60,188 nt of DNA from Sphingorhabdus sp. EL138. GTDB lineage: Bacteria > Pseudomonadota > Alphaproteobacteria > Sphingomonadales > Sphingomonadaceae. The position numbers and the translations under genes are program-made. Every line of letters starts with the position of its first letter. Position 1 is the stretch's first letter. Positions 8,268 to 17,381 of the stretch are shown here, in pieces. The stretch spans positions 1 to 60,188 of the forward strand of contig NZ_CAMCWY010000017.1 in NCBI RefSeq assembly GCF_945882965.1. Direction: 5' to 3'. The notes beneath the pieces were generated by a model, which saw only the letters and a list, made by a program, of their open reading frames with translations, did not search any database and was not told the DNA's origin.

Positions 8268-11200
8268 TCAATGAAAATCACGTGACTTGGGCAAAAGGCG
8301 GACGTCACGCGGATGGCCGTGGCGCGGGTAAATGGGCTGAGCAAATTCGTCTGACCGGCTGAGCGGCACATTGGCATCATGGTCATGCGACAGACGCTCA
8401 AGCTCATACGATCGGTCGGTTATCGTCGTCGCCATGAGGTGCACCACGCCTTCTTTGCTGCGCTGCACCTCGCCTTCAATCACCATCAACCGTGACGCCA
8501 TGACGGCGCGGCGCTGCCGTTCTAACAGGCGCGACCATAATAATGCATTGGTGACGCCGGTTTCATCCTCAATCGTGATGAAAATGGCATTGCCCTTCCC
8601 CGGCCTTTGCCGCGTCAGGACAACACCGGCGGTTTTAACGCGCGTGCCATGCTTTGCCGCATCGGTCTGCGCGCAGGTCAATATGCCCTCGGCAGCAAAC
8701 AGGTCGCGTAAGAACGCCATCGGGTGCCCCTTTAACGACATCCGCGTCATGTGATAATCGGCGGCGACATGTTCGCTGGCGGGCATGATGGGCAAGGCGA
8801 TTTCCGGCTCCTGCGCCAATTCCCGCGCATCTGCCGCTGCAAACAAGGGCAGTTCATCCGATGGTGTCCGCCGCGCCTCCCATCCAGCCTCACGCCGGTC
8901 AAGGCCAAGCGAGCGCAAGGCATCGGCATCCGCCAGCAAGTGCAAAGTACGCGGTGGTAACTTTGCCTTGCGTGCCAGCGCCTCCAACGAAGCAAAGGGC
9001 CGCGCGGCTTCAATGGCCAAGGCCCAATCTTGCTGAAATCCAACAATTTGCCGCAAACCAAGCCGCAAGGCACCTGCCTCAATAATATTATCCCAATTGC
9101 TGAAATTAACATCAATGGCGCGGACATCGACCTTGTGCCGCCGCGCATCCTGCACAAGCTGTGCTGGCGCGTAAAAACCCATTGGCTGCGAATTGAGCAA
9201 GGCGGCGGTAAAAATCGCGGGATGATGGCATTTCAACCAAGACGAGACATAGACCAGATGGGCGAAAGCCTGCGCATGGCTTTCGGGAAAGCCATAGCTG
9301 CCAAAGCCCTCAATCTGCTTGTAACAACGTTCGGCAAAATCCTGCTGATAGCCGCGCTGCACCATACCATTGATCATCTTGTCCTTATATTCGGGCATAG
9401 TGCCTGAATTGCGGAAGGTTGCCATCGCACGGCGTAAGCCATTGGCCTCGTCGGGTGTAAATGCGGCGGCGACCATCGCTAGCTTCATCGCCTGTTCCTG
9501 AAACAACGGGACGCCACATGTGCGGTACAAGATATCGTGCAGTTCATTGGGGTCATGCGGCGGTGCGGGGGAGGGATATTCGACCTTCTCCTCCTTATTA
9601 CGTCGGCGCAGATAGGGGTGGACCATGTCGCCTTCAATCGGGCCGGGGCGCACAATAGCGATCTGGATGACAAGGTCGTAAAACGTCTTGGGCTTAAGGC
9701 GCGGTAGCATGTTGATCTGCGCGCGGCTTTCGACCTGAAAGGTACCGATGCTGTCGCCCTTTTGCAGCATCGCGTAAACCGCTGGATCTTCGGTCGGAAC
9801 ACTGTCCAAGCTATAATCTCCGCCGCCTGTCTGCCGCAGCATTTCGAAGCTTTTGCGGATGCAGGTCAGCATACCCAATGCCAATATATCGACCTTCAAC
9901 AGGTTCAGCGCGTCGATATCGTCCTTGTCCCATTCAATGAAGGTCCGGTCCGCCATTGCGCCATTGTGGATCGGCACGGTTTCATCAAGCCGGTTTTCGG
10001 TGAGAACATAGCCACCGACATGTTGCGACAAATGGCGTGGAAAATCGAGCAACTGGCCGACAAAGGCATGCAGCCTGGCGATGTGCGGGTTGTCTGGATC
10101 AAACCCCGCCTCAATCAACCGCGCCTCGGGCAAGTCCCTGCCAAAGCTGCCCCAGACGGTACCCGCCAGACGCGCTGTGACATCTTCGGTTAGGCCAATA
10201 GCTTTGCCGACCTCGCGCACGGTGCTGCGCGGGCGATAATGGATGACCGTTGCGGCAATGCCTGCGCGGTGTCGCTTAAACCGGCGATAGACATATTGCA
10301 TCACCTCTTCGCGCCGTTCATGTTCGAAATCGACGTCGATATCGGGTGGCTCATCGCGCTCTTCGGATAGAAAGCGCGAGAACAATAAATTATTGGCCAC
10401 AGGGTCAACCGATGTGATGCCCAATAAGTAGCAAATCACCGAATTGGCGGCGGAGCCACGGCCCTGACATAAGATCGGCGGGTCTTGCGAACGGGCGAAC
10501 TGAACAATGTCATGCACCGTCAGGAAATAGCAGGCATAATTTTTCTGGCGCACCAAAGTGAATTCTTCGTCCAGCGCGCGGACCCATTTGGGGGGAAGGC
10601 CATCGGGGTGCCGCCGTTCGGCTTCGCTGCGCACAAGATGTTCAAGCCAGTCCTGCGGCGCCCACCCGCTGGGTACCGGCTCATTGGGATATTCATATTT
10701 CAACTGGCTCAGGTCAAATGCAATCTGGTTCAGGAAGTGCGCCGTCTCGGCAATCGCCTCCGGCGCGCGCGCAAATAGCCGCGTCATTTCGGCGGGTGAT
10801 TTGAGATAGCGTTCGGCATTGGCCTCCAGCCGCGTTCCAGCCTGATCCACCGACACGCCCAAGCGGATCGCGGTCAGGACATCATGCAGTGGCCGCGCCG
10901 TTATATCGGCATAGAGCGCATCATTGACCGCAAGGATAGGCACGTCGCATTGCTTGGCGCGCGCGCGCTGTTCCTCAAGCCTGCGCATGTCCTTGCCTCG
11001 GCCATGCATCATTATGCCAAGCCAGACCCTGTCCGGCGCAAGCTTTTTCAGCCGGAGCATTACCTCGTCCAAATCGGCGGGCGTGGTTTCAACCAACCGC
11101 AATTTCTCGCCGCTATCGGCATGGCTATATTCGACGGGCTTTTTATGCGGGTTGGTCTCTTCTGCGGTCGACTGCGGCAATATGATCAGGAGCAAATCCT

Positions 11201-11585
11201 CCAGATATCCGGCCAGATCATCGAAGCGCAATATGCACCCACCCTTGTTGGACCGCATATTCCCGACCGTCAGCAACCGCGTCAGCCGTCCCCATCCCTT
11301 GCGGTTTTTAGGATAGGCGACAATATCCGGCGTACCATCGGCAAAGACCAAGCGGCTACCCGTAACCAGCCGAAAGGCAGGGGGAAGCGCATTTTCGGCC
11401 TTGGCTTTTTTGACCGCTACCCAAGCACGCACCACGCCGGCAACGCTGTTCCGGTCGGCAATGCCAATGGCGCTCAGGCCAAGCGCGGCGGCCTGAAGTA
11501 CCATGTCCGCTGGATGCGATGCCCCGCGTAAGAAAGAGTAGTTGGTCGCCGCAACCAGCTCCGCATAAGCAAGGATATACGTCAC
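8268..11585 (-). CDS. dnaE2: Error-prone DNA polymerase DnaE2
   Basis: 1105 residues, a C-family polymerase of the DnaE2 (ImuC) group. The PHP domain is at the N-terminus (FLRGASHPADMVLQAAALGL), and the polymerase core holds PDIDVDFEHERREEV with catalytic aspartates. The OB-fold near the C-terminus (GVVLTRQRPGKGNAIFITIE) is present. DnaE2 carries out translesion synthesis after DNA damage, recruited to the clamp by ImuB. It lacks the extended C-terminus of the replicative DnaE1. ATG overlaps the imuB stop by four bases, so it is the last gene of the imuA-imuB-dnaE2 operon and should be induced with it through the LexA box at 13800. Confidence 0.96.
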   Translation of the reverse strand: MTYILAYAELVAATNYSFLRGASHPADMVLQAAALGLSAIGIADRNSVAGVVRAWVAVKKAKAENALPPAFRLVTGSRLVFADGTPDIVAYPKNRKGWGRLTRLLTVGNMRSNKGGCILRFDDLAGYLEDLLLIILPQSTAEETNPHKKPVEYSHADSGEKLRLVETTPADLDEVMLRLKKLAPDRVWLGIMMHGRGKDMRRLEEQRARAKQCDVPILAVNDALYADITARPLHDVLTAIRLGVSVDQAGTRLEANAERYLKSPAEMTRLFARAPEAIAETAHFLNQIAFDLSQLKYEYPNEPVPSGWAPQDWLEHLVRSEAERRHPDGLPPKWVRALDEEFTLVRQKNYACYFLTVHDIVQFARSQDPPILCQGRGSAANSVICYLLGITSVDPVANNLLFSRFLSEERDEPPDIDVDFEHERREEVMQYVYRRFKRHRAGIAATVIHYRPRSTVREVGKAIGLTEDVTARLAGTVWGSFGRDLPEARLIEAGFDPDNPHIARLHAFVGQLLDFPRHLSQHVGGYVLTENRLDETVPIHNGAMADRTFIEWDKDDIDALNLLKVDILALGMLTCIRKSFEMLRQTGGGDYSLDSVPTEDPAVYAMLQKGDSIGTFQVESRAQINMLPRLKPKTFYDLVIQIAIVRPGPIEGDMVHPYLRRRNKEEKVEYPSPAPPHDPNELHDILYRTCGVPLFQEQAMKLAMVAAAFTPDEANGLRRAMATFRNSGTMPEYKDKMINGMVQRGYQQDFAERCYKQIEGFGSYGFPESHAQAFAHLVYVSSWLKCHHPAIFTAALLNSQPMGFYAPAQLVQDARRHKVDVRAIDVNFSNWDNIIEAGALRLGLRQIVGFQQDWALAIEAARPFASLEALARKAKLPPRTLHLLADADALRSLGLDRREAGWEARRTPSDELPLFAAADARELAQEPEIALPIMPASEHVAADYHMTRMSLKGHPMAFLRDLFAAEGILTCAQTDAAKHGTRVKTAGVVLTRQRPGKGNAIFITIEDETGVTNALLWSRLLERQRRAVMASRLMVIEGEVQRSKEGVVHLMATTITDRSYELERLSHDHDANVPLSRSDEFAQPIYPRHGHPRDVRLLPKSRDFH

Positions 11586-13117
11586 GCGAACAACCCATGC
11601 AGATACCAGATCGGCGCATCGGTTTCGGAATATAGGCCATGGCGGAATAGCCAGAAGCGCCGCCCCTCGCTGTCCTCCACGCGATAATAATCGCGCGTTG
11701 GCCCGCCTTTGCTTTGTTCATGCCCCGCCTTGCGCCGCCACCATTCGGCGGCAATGCGTTCGGGGCCTTCATAAGCGACAATATGATGCAGGCTTTTGCG
11801 CCAGCGGAACTGGCGCGGCGGGCCATCGGGGATAGAGGCTAGCGCCTCCACACGCTGCGGTGTTTCAAACAGGCGGAAGGGCCGCATGGGCGGTTCCGCT
11901 TCGGCGGGCTTTGGCCAATCCTTTTGTGGCTGGCCGGATTGCGCGGCGCATTCAACCACGGCGCGTTCGGGAATGTGGCTGTTGCGTTCTTCAAAATAGC
12001 GCACGCGGTCGCGGCCCAGCCTTACGCTCAACCGGTCAATCAACGCCTCGGTTTGGGCGGACCTGTCGACTTTCGTGTCCAGCCCCGCCTGTGATGGCAG
12101 TAAAATATCCGCAGTTGGCACCGTCAATTGAATGAGGTCATAGCCAAACCCGGGGTCAAGTGGGTCGGACAGGGCGTCAATGCGTTCGCGGATCAACCGC
12201 ATCAACAAGGCGGAATCCCGCGTCGGCGCGCCTGTGTCGACGGCCAGTCGGGCGATATGGCCATCGCTTCGAAACAGGCTGACTTCAAAGCGGCGGCCAC
12301 CTTGGCTGCGGTCATTCAGTTGCGCGGCGGCTTTGCCCGTCAGCGTTGCGATGGTATCGAGGACGTCATGGGTGCGCGATATGGGTTCAGCGAAGTTTTG
12401 CGTGACGCTGACGACGGGCACATGACGGCGCGGCGTAATGCATGCGTCCTCCTCCTCCAATAGCCGCGCCAGTTTGACGACAGTCGCCTTGCCAAAGCGT
12501 GCGGCAAAAGCTTTGCGTGGACGGCAGGCAAGGTCCTGCAATGTTTTTAGGCCAGCGCGGCGCAATGCCTGATGTACCTTGTCTCCGGCGTCCAATGCCT
12601 CGACGGGCAAGGCGTGTATGGCCTGTTTGGCATAACGCGCCTTGGCCCGCGCGCTGTCGGGTGTGGCGCCCAAGGCTATCTGTCCCGTGAGGCCATGGCG
12701 ACGCAACCGTTGCTTCAAATCCTTGGCCAGCCGGACTTCGTGACCGTCGAAGGGATATGTGCATCCGGTGATATCAATCAACAGCCCTTGCGGCGGGTCA
12801 ATCATGCAGGCTGGGCTATAACGCTCGCACCCATCCGCTAGCCAGCCCAGCAAATCGAGGTCCGCCGCTGGATCATGATCAAATACCGCCAGTTCAGGCA
12901 CGCGGGCACGCGCATCGGCCAGTGCGATACCTCCGCTTAAACCAAGCGCAAGCGCCGCCGAATCACATGCCGCCAGCCGCATGGCGCCGCGCTGCTTTTC
13001 GACCATCGCGAAAGGTGTATCAGGCGCGGAACCTTTGCTGCGGATCAGCCTCTGTGTCGGTAACAGGGGCAGAAAGACCGCCAGATAGCGGCGTGTCAAA
13101 AAAGCTTCGTGTTGCAT
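11582..13117 (-). CDS. imuB: ImuB, catalytically inactive Y-family polymerase adaptor
   Basis: 511 residues with a Y-family polymerase layout: palm/fingers at the N-terminus (RRYLAVFLPLLPTQRLIR) and an HhH thumb region (ALRRAGLKTLQDLACRPRKA). The N-terminal strand lacks the DxD-type acidic residues of active Pol IV/V, which is a hallmark of ImuB. A probable beta-clamp binding segment, MRPFRLFETPQ, lies near residue 400. In the mycobacterial and Caulobacter systems ImuB bridges the clamp, ImuA and DnaE2. The start overlaps imuA by 98 bases in another frame, and the stop overlaps the dnaE2 start by four bases. Translational coupling along the operon is likely. Confidence 0.92.
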   Translation of the reverse strand: MQHEAFLTRRYLAVFLPLLPTQRLIRSKGSAPDTPFAMVEKQRGAMRLAACDSAALALGLSGGIALADARARVPELAVFDHDPAADLDLLGWLADGCERYSPACMIDPPQGLLIDITGCTYPFDGHEVRLAKDLKQRLRRHGLTGQIALGATPDSARAKARYAKQAIHALPVEALDAGDKVHQALRRAGLKTLQDLACRPRKAFAARFGKATVVKLARLLEEEDACITPRRHVPVVSVTQNFAEPISRTHDVLDTIATLTGKAAAQLNDRSQGGRRFEVSLFRSDGHIARLAVDTGAPTRDSALLMRLIRERIDALSDPLDPGFGYDLIQLTVPTADILLPSQAGLDTKVDRSAQTEALIDRLSVRLGRDRVRYFEERNSHIPERAVVECAAQSGQPQKDWPKPAEAEPPMRPFRLFETPQRVEALASIPDGPPRQFRWRKSLHHIVAYEGPERIAAEWWRRKAGHEQSKGGPTRDYYRVEDSEGRRFWLFRHGLYSETDAPIWYLHGLFA

Positions 13118-13805
13118 GATCCCAGGTCACTCGTGCCGCAAAAGATGCTGTGCCACCGCGATGGCGCAGAAGGTTGATGTCAAAGGTTGGAAGGCCAGGC
13201 GCATTGCCCAGTAACGGTACCGACGGTGCAGAACATATCCGCCAGCGCGTGCTGGCCGCACTTGGCATTGGCACAGCATCGCCGCGTACCAGCAAGGCCA
13301 ATACCCCGCTTTCCGCCGCCGCCAGCGCCAGACGCCGTGTCGATGTAAGATCAACCAAGCGGGCATTGCCATGTGTTTCGAGAATGACGGCGTTCGCCGC
13401 CTTTGACCGGATGGCATCGGCCGCAGCGCGCAGGGCATCGCGCAAATCCGCAGTCTGGACCAGAAATATCCGTGCAGGATTGCCGCCCATCGCCGACAAC
13501 CCCAACGGATATAGCCGCCCGGACGTCTGGCGTTCTTTATCGCCTGTTACCCAAAATATGCCCGCATCGCTTTCGGGCAATCGCCATGCCAGCAACAACG
13601 CAAAGGCCGCTGCGGCATGTGAATCTGCCTTAGCTCCGCCAAAAAATTCATGCAGCCCAGCCTGCGTTATTCCACCGCGCAAGTGTTCGTCGACCTCAGC
13701 CGCGCCGATGGGCAATAAGGGTTGCGACGCGTTCGGCTGATATTGCCTCCATGCATTGGGCACAGAAGAAAAAGTCGCTTTTGGTAGAATCGCCTTTATG
13801 TTCAT
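13020..13805 (-). CDS. imuA: ImuA, SOS mutagenesis accessory protein
   Basis: 261 residues, RecA/SulA-like fold. Recognisable features are LPIGAAEVDEHLRGGITQAG LHEFFG near residues 30-55 (the ImuA signature), a core FWVTGDKERQ and LLRHRGGTASFAARVTW at the C-terminal side. ImuA works with ImuB and DnaE2 in damage-induced mutagenesis. The ATG at 13805 lies inside a LexA box, and a TATAGA element immediately upstream suggests a leaderless or nearly leaderless mRNA. The 3' end overlaps imuB by 98 bases. An internal start slightly downstream would escape the operator overlap but would lose part of the conserved N-terminus. Confidence 0.9.
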   Translation of the reverse strand: MNIKAILPKATFSSVPNAWRQYQPNASQPLLPIGAAEVDEHLRGGITQAGLHEFFGGAKADSHAAAAFALLLAWRLPESDAGIFWVTGDKERQTSGRLYPLGLSAMGGNPARIFLVQTADLRDALRAAADAIRSKAANAVILETHGNARLVDLTSTRRLALAAAESGVLALLVRGDAVPMPSAASTRWRICSAPSVPLLGNAPGLPTFDINLLRHRGGTASFAARVTWDHATRSFFDTPLSGGLSAPVTDTEADPQQRFRA

Positions 13806-13814
13806 GTTTTGTTC
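13800..13814 (-). promoter_or_regulatory. LexA (SOS) box of the imuA-imuB-dnaE2 operon
   Basis: The plus strand reads GTTC-N7-GTTC exactly, the alphaproteobacterial LexA operator. It covers the imuA start codon (13803-13805). On the minus strand TATAGA at 13818-13813 could be the -10 element, placing LexA directly over the -10, transcription start and start codon. Confidence 0.85.
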
Positions 13815-14116
13815 TATACTGCATTTTGCAGCAATGTGGAGTCAGCTTTTTTCTCCTGAAATGATTTGGCATGTCGTTACATAGTAACCGGGATGCGCCG
13901 CCCCGATGTTTGCACCATTTTCCAACCCGGAATTATTTGCCCGGGCCAGAAAATTGCGGTCATTGGGATGGCCTTATTCCTAATTATAAGGCATGCGATT
14001 GCGCGCCTAAGGGCCAAACATGCCCTCGTGCGCACTTTCTCAAATCAAATACTACGTCCCAAGCCAGTGTCTCATCCGGATGGACCGGAGCAAGGCAACT
14101 GGCCTGAAGCCGACGT
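13815..14116. other. Intergenic stretch between imuA and pal
   Basis: About 300 bases between the divergent-ended imuA start and the pal stop. It holds the imuA promoter region, including a CTGCA/TGCAG palindrome at about 13819-13831. Short reading frames here have no recognisable product. No pal terminator hairpin was found. Confidence 0.4.
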
Positions 14117-14647
14117 TTATCGAACGGTTACCGTCACCGCACGGCGGTTCTGGGCCCAGGACTGTTCGTCCGAACCCAATGCCGATGGCCGTTCCTTGCC
14201 ATAGCTAACGGTCTGGATACGGCTCGCGTCGACACCAATGGAGGTCAGATAGTTTTTGGCGGAGTTGGCGCGGCGCTCACCAAGCGCGAGGTTGTAGTCG
14301 CGCGTACCGCGTTCGTCCGCATGACCTTCGACAATGGCGCGTGTGCCAGGATATTGGGCCAACCATTGCGCCTGACGCTGCAACACGGCCTGGTCTTCTG
14401 CATCAACGTTGAAACGGTCGGTTTCAAATAGGATGCGGTCGCCGAACTGGCCAACCTGTTGCAGGAAATCTTCTTGGCTGCCCGGAACAATCTGGCTGGT
14501 TGGGGCAATCGGGGCAGTCGGCGTCTGGCCATAGTCAGTGCCTTCTGCAGCGGGCGGCAGAACTTCGACCGTTTTCTTTCCGCAGCCTGCGACAAGCGCG
14601 GTCGATACCAGCAATATGGCGGCCATTTTGATCGTATTTGTCTTCAT
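14117..14647 (-). CDS. pal: Peptidoglycan-associated lipoprotein Pal
   Basis: 176 residues. The lipoprotein signal MKTNTIKMAAILLVSTALVA ends in the lipobox VAGC. After a short linker, an OmpA-like peptidoglycan-binding domain follows, with GHADERGTRDYNLALGERRA and a C-terminal NRRAVTVTVR. Pal anchors the outer membrane to peptidoglycan and is gathered at the division site by TolB and TolQRA. The start is fixed by AAGGAGAA seven bases before ATG 14647; an upstream ATG at 14686 would destroy the signal peptide. It is the last gene of the tol-pal run. The cpoB gene that often follows pal is not here. Confidence 0.95.
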   Translation of the reverse strand: MKTNTIKMAAILLVSTALVAGCGKKTVEVLPPAAEGTDYGQTPTAPIAPTSQIVPGSQEDFLQQVGQFGDRILFETDRFNVDAEDQAVLQRQAQWLAQYPGTRAIVEGHADERGTRDYNLALGERRANSAKNYLTSIGVDASRIQTVSYGKERPSALGSDEQSWAQNRRAVTVTVR

Positions 14648-14701
14648 GATATTCTCCTTCGCTCGAAAGCATTTCGGTATAAACATAACAGTGAAACGTC
14701 C

Positions 14702-16066
14702 TTAAGGCAATACAGGTCCCCATGCTGGGTCTGAACCATCGATTGGCGTGGGCAATTGTCGTTCGTTGGAACCAGTAAGGTCCACTTGCCAGATGCTTGT
14801 TTTACCACTTCCCTTTGCCGTGCGGAAGAACTGAATGACGCGGCCATTTGGCGCCCATGTCGGTGCTTCGTCCTGCCAGCTATCGGTGAGCAAGCGTTCG
14901 CCTGAGCCATCTGGACGCATCGTGCCAACGCGAAAGTCGCCAGCGATGCGGGTAAAGGCAATCAAGTCAGCGCGCGGGCTCCATTCCGGCGTCGCATAGC
15001 GGCCGGAACCAAAGCTGATGCGGCGTTGATTGCTGCCGTCGGCGTTCATCACATAGACTTGCTGGCTGCCCGAACGGTCGCTTTCAAACACGATCTGGCG
15101 GCCATCGGGGGAAAAGCTGCCGCCGACATCAATGCCGGGCGAGCTGGTCAGCTTTACAGGCGTGCCATTGCCGCTGGCTGCAATTTTATAGACGTCGGTA
15201 TTTCCCGACACGGCCATCGAATATAATATTGTCTGGCCATCGGGCGACCAACGCGGCGCGAAAGTCGGGCTTGTGGACTGGGTAATCAGGCGCTGACGTC
15301 CGGCATCAATGTCATAGACGTAAATACGCGGACTTCCGTCGACATAGGACAGATACAGGATCGATTTGTAATTGGGCGAGAAGCGCGGTGTAAGCGCTGT
15401 CGACTGGCCATTGGTGATGAAGCGGTGGTTTGCGCCATCCGAATCCATGATCGCAAGCCGCTTTATTCGTTTATTCTTTGGCCCACTCTCGGCGATATAG
15501 GCGATACGGCTATCGAAAAAGGGAAGCTCACCCGTCAGCCGCGAATAGATCGCATCGGCGCATTTATGCGCGGCCCTGCGCCATTCGCGCGGCGGCACGT
15601 TAAAGCCAAGACGGGTGGTTTCATTGCCAAAGCCGACATCATATAAATAACAGCCAACGGTCAGGTTGCCATCGCCACCAACACGGACAAAGCCTTGTAC
15701 CAATTGTTCAACGGGGCGCGATTTCCAATAGTCAAATTGAGGTGTTGCGACCTCAGGCAAGGTGATGGCCCGCAATCCGTTTGGCCCCTGCGTTTCAAAG
15801 ACGCCCGATGCGCGCAAGTCTGACGAGATTACCTCAGCGATCTGGCGGCCAAGCGCCAAGCTGTTGCCCGCTGCCGTGTCGGTAGGCGCGGGCGCGACCA
15901 AAGCGGGCACGGCGATGGAACGGGTTTTCGAGGTGTCGAATTCGACCAATTCGGGCTCATCCAATGCAGGCGCAGCAGCCGGCGGCGTTTGCGCGATGGC
16001 GGCTTGTGTGCCCAAGATGAAAAGCACGAAAGACGCCAGTTTCCGGTTGCGTGCGAAGAGTGACAT
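14702..16066 (-). CDS. tolB: Tol-Pal system beta-propeller protein TolB
   Basis: 454 residues. The signal peptide MSLFARNRKLASFVLFILGT ends in AIAQ. An N-terminal alpha/beta domain and a six-bladed propeller follow, with repeated SPDGRQIVFESDRSGSQQVY-type WD-like units: FSPNYKSILYLSYVDGSPRI, WSPDGQTILYSM and WSPRADLIAFTRIAGDF. TolB is periplasmic and links TolA to Pal. ATG 16066 has AAAGGA at good spacing; ATG 16075 is too close to it. It lies 13 bases after tolA and 54 bases before pal. Confidence 0.95.
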   Translation of the reverse strand: MSLFARNRKLASFVLFILGTQAAIAQTPPAAAPALDEPELVEFDTSKTRSIAVPALVAPAPTDTAAGNSLALGRQIAEVISSDLRASGVFETQGPNGLRAITLPEVATPQFDYWKSRPVEQLVQGFVRVGGDGNLTVGCYLYDVGFGNETTRLGFNVPPREWRRAAHKCADAIYSRLTGELPFFDSRIAYIAESGPKNKRIKRLAIMDSDGANHRFITNGQSTALTPRFSPNYKSILYLSYVDGSPRIYVYDIDAGRQRLITQSTSPTFAPRWSPDGQTILYSMAVSGNTDVYKIAASGNGTPVKLTSSPGIDVGGSFSPDGRQIVFESDRSGSQQVYVMNADGSNQRRISFGSGRYATPEWSPRADLIAFTRIAGDFRVGTMRPDGSGERLLTDSWQDEAPTWAPNGRVIQFFRTAKGSGKTSIWQVDLTGSNERQLPTPIDGSDPAWGPVLP

Positions 16067-16079
16067 ATATCTCATTCCT

Positions 16080-16913
16080 TTATCCCGTAGCGCGCAAACG
16101 CAGCGCGTGGGTTTTCCAAACGTCATAATATTCTGGGTCAAGCCCACTATAAGGCGACGCTGCACGCACCGCCTGCAAGATGCAATCTTTCAAAGGTCCT
16201 GCTTGCGGCTGGTTGCTGCCGTTGAGGCCCATATGCTTGTCAAAGCGGACCGAGGTCAGTTTGCCTGTCGGTTCGAGGTTCAATGTCACAAAGGTTTCGA
16301 TCTTGTTGATGTCGATACCCGATGGCGCACAAGCGCGCACGCGGCTGCGGATTTGACCAGCGATGCTGATACTGACCGATCGGCGCACTTCGGCCGCGGT
16401 TTTGGCTGCAGGGGTTCCAACGGCCTTGCCCGCGCCGGGGGCCTTGCCAATATTGTCGATGCTGTCGAGAAAGCTTCGGCTTAGCCCGCTGGGCTTGGCT
16501 GGCGTTGTGCCCTTGCCACTGACTGCTGCTGCCTTGGCAGGGGGCTGCTTCACAGGCTCTTTCTTTACCGCGACCTTGGCAACAGGCGGCGCAGCTGCCG
16601 GCTTCACAGGCTTTGAAACAGGCTTGGCCTGCGGCTTCTCCACCGGCTTTGCGATTTGCATTATGGGTGTTGGGGCAGGTGGGGACTCTGCCGGCGCAGT
16701 GTCACCTGGGGCAGGTGGCGCAGAATCCTCTTGGATTGCATCGGGCGCAGTGGAGACATCGGCAATTTCGCCCACCAACGATACGGAAATAGACTCTTGC
16801 TTAGGCGCAGTCTTTGCAGATGCCAGCAGGCCAAGCGCAAATGCGCCAAGCAAGAGGGCATGGCCGCCAACCGCCACGCCAAGTCCCAGTTTCTCCGCCC
16901 GATCCATTGCCAT
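16080..16913 (-). CDS. tolA: Tol system energy-transducing protein TolA
   Basis: 277 residues with a short cytoplasmic N-terminus, one membrane helix (LGVAVGGHALLLGAFALGLL), a long Pro/Ala/Lys-rich periplasm-spanning arm (about 60-175), and a C-terminal domain of TolA/TonB type carrying FVTLNLEPTGKLTSVRFDKH. TolA couples the proton motive force harvested by TolQR to TolB-Pal. The arm is low complexity (repeats of KPVSKPVKP), so sequence conservation is confined to the two ends. Identification rests on these ends and on its position between tolR and tolB. Confidence 0.92.
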   Translation of the reverse strand: MAMDRAEKLGLGVAVGGHALLLGAFALGLLASAKTAPKQESISVSLVGEIADVSTAPDAIQEDSAPPAPGDTAPAESPPAPTPIMQIAKPVEKPQAKPVSKPVKPAAAPPVAKVAVKKEPVKQPPAKAAAVSGKGTTPAKPSGLSRSFLDSIDNIGKAPGAGKAVGTPAAKTAAEVRRSVSISIAGQIRSRVRACAPSGIDINKIETFVTLNLEPTGKLTSVRFDKHMGLNGSNQPQAGPLKDCILQAVRAASPYSGLDPEYYDVWKTHALRLRATG

Positions 16914-16917
16914 CTTG

Positions 16918-17379
16918 TTAGCTGTCGTTTGCTGAACCGGTGGTGACTAGGCTCACGCTGTTCAATCCAGCGCGGTTCAATTCGCCCATGACGCGCATCA
17001 TCTGACCATAGCTGATCGCCGTATCGCCGCGCAGCATGATCTGGCGCGGGGCTTCAGGTGTCTGCGCAGCGGCGATTTCTTCCAACCGTACCGCAAGCTC
17101 TGCGGGCGTAACTTCTGTGCCGTCGATGAAGGTCACGCCATCGCGGTCGATTGCAATTTCAATGGGTTCATCCTTTTGATCCAGCGCGTTGGCGCGGCTT
17201 TCTGGAAGCTCGACAGGCACGCCTGTCACCAGCAAGGGTGCGGTGACCATGAAGATGATGAGCAAGACCAGCATGACGTCGACAAAGGGCGTGACGTTGA
17301 TGTCCGCCATCGGCGCGCGCCTGCTCCCCCGCCTGCGCCTGCGTCCGCCACCACCGTTTGATGATGTGTTCATCGCCAT
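16918..17379 (-). CDS. tolR: Tol system proton channel subunit TolR (ExbD family)
   Basis: 153 residues. A basic N-terminus rich in Gly/Arg leads into ADINVTPFVDVMLVLLIIFM, whose membrane aspartate is the proton-carrying residue in ExbD/TolR. The periplasmic domain ends with LRGDTAISYGQMMRVMGELN. It forms the inner-membrane motor with TolQ. Gaps are two bases to tolQ and four to tolA. Confidence 0.94.
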   Translation of the reverse strand: MAMNTSSNGGGGRRRRRGSRRAPMADINVTPFVDVMLVLLIIFMVTAPLLVTGVPVELPESRANALDQKDEPIEIAIDRDGVTFIDGTEVTPAELAVRLEEIAAAQTPEAPRQIMLRGDTAISYGQMMRVMGELNRAGLNSVSLVTTGSANDS

Positions 17380-17381
17380 CT

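Noticed and set aside
10884-11531. Plus-strand frame of 215 codons
   Set aside because: It is antisense to the dnaE2 PHP domain and has no protein-like motifs.
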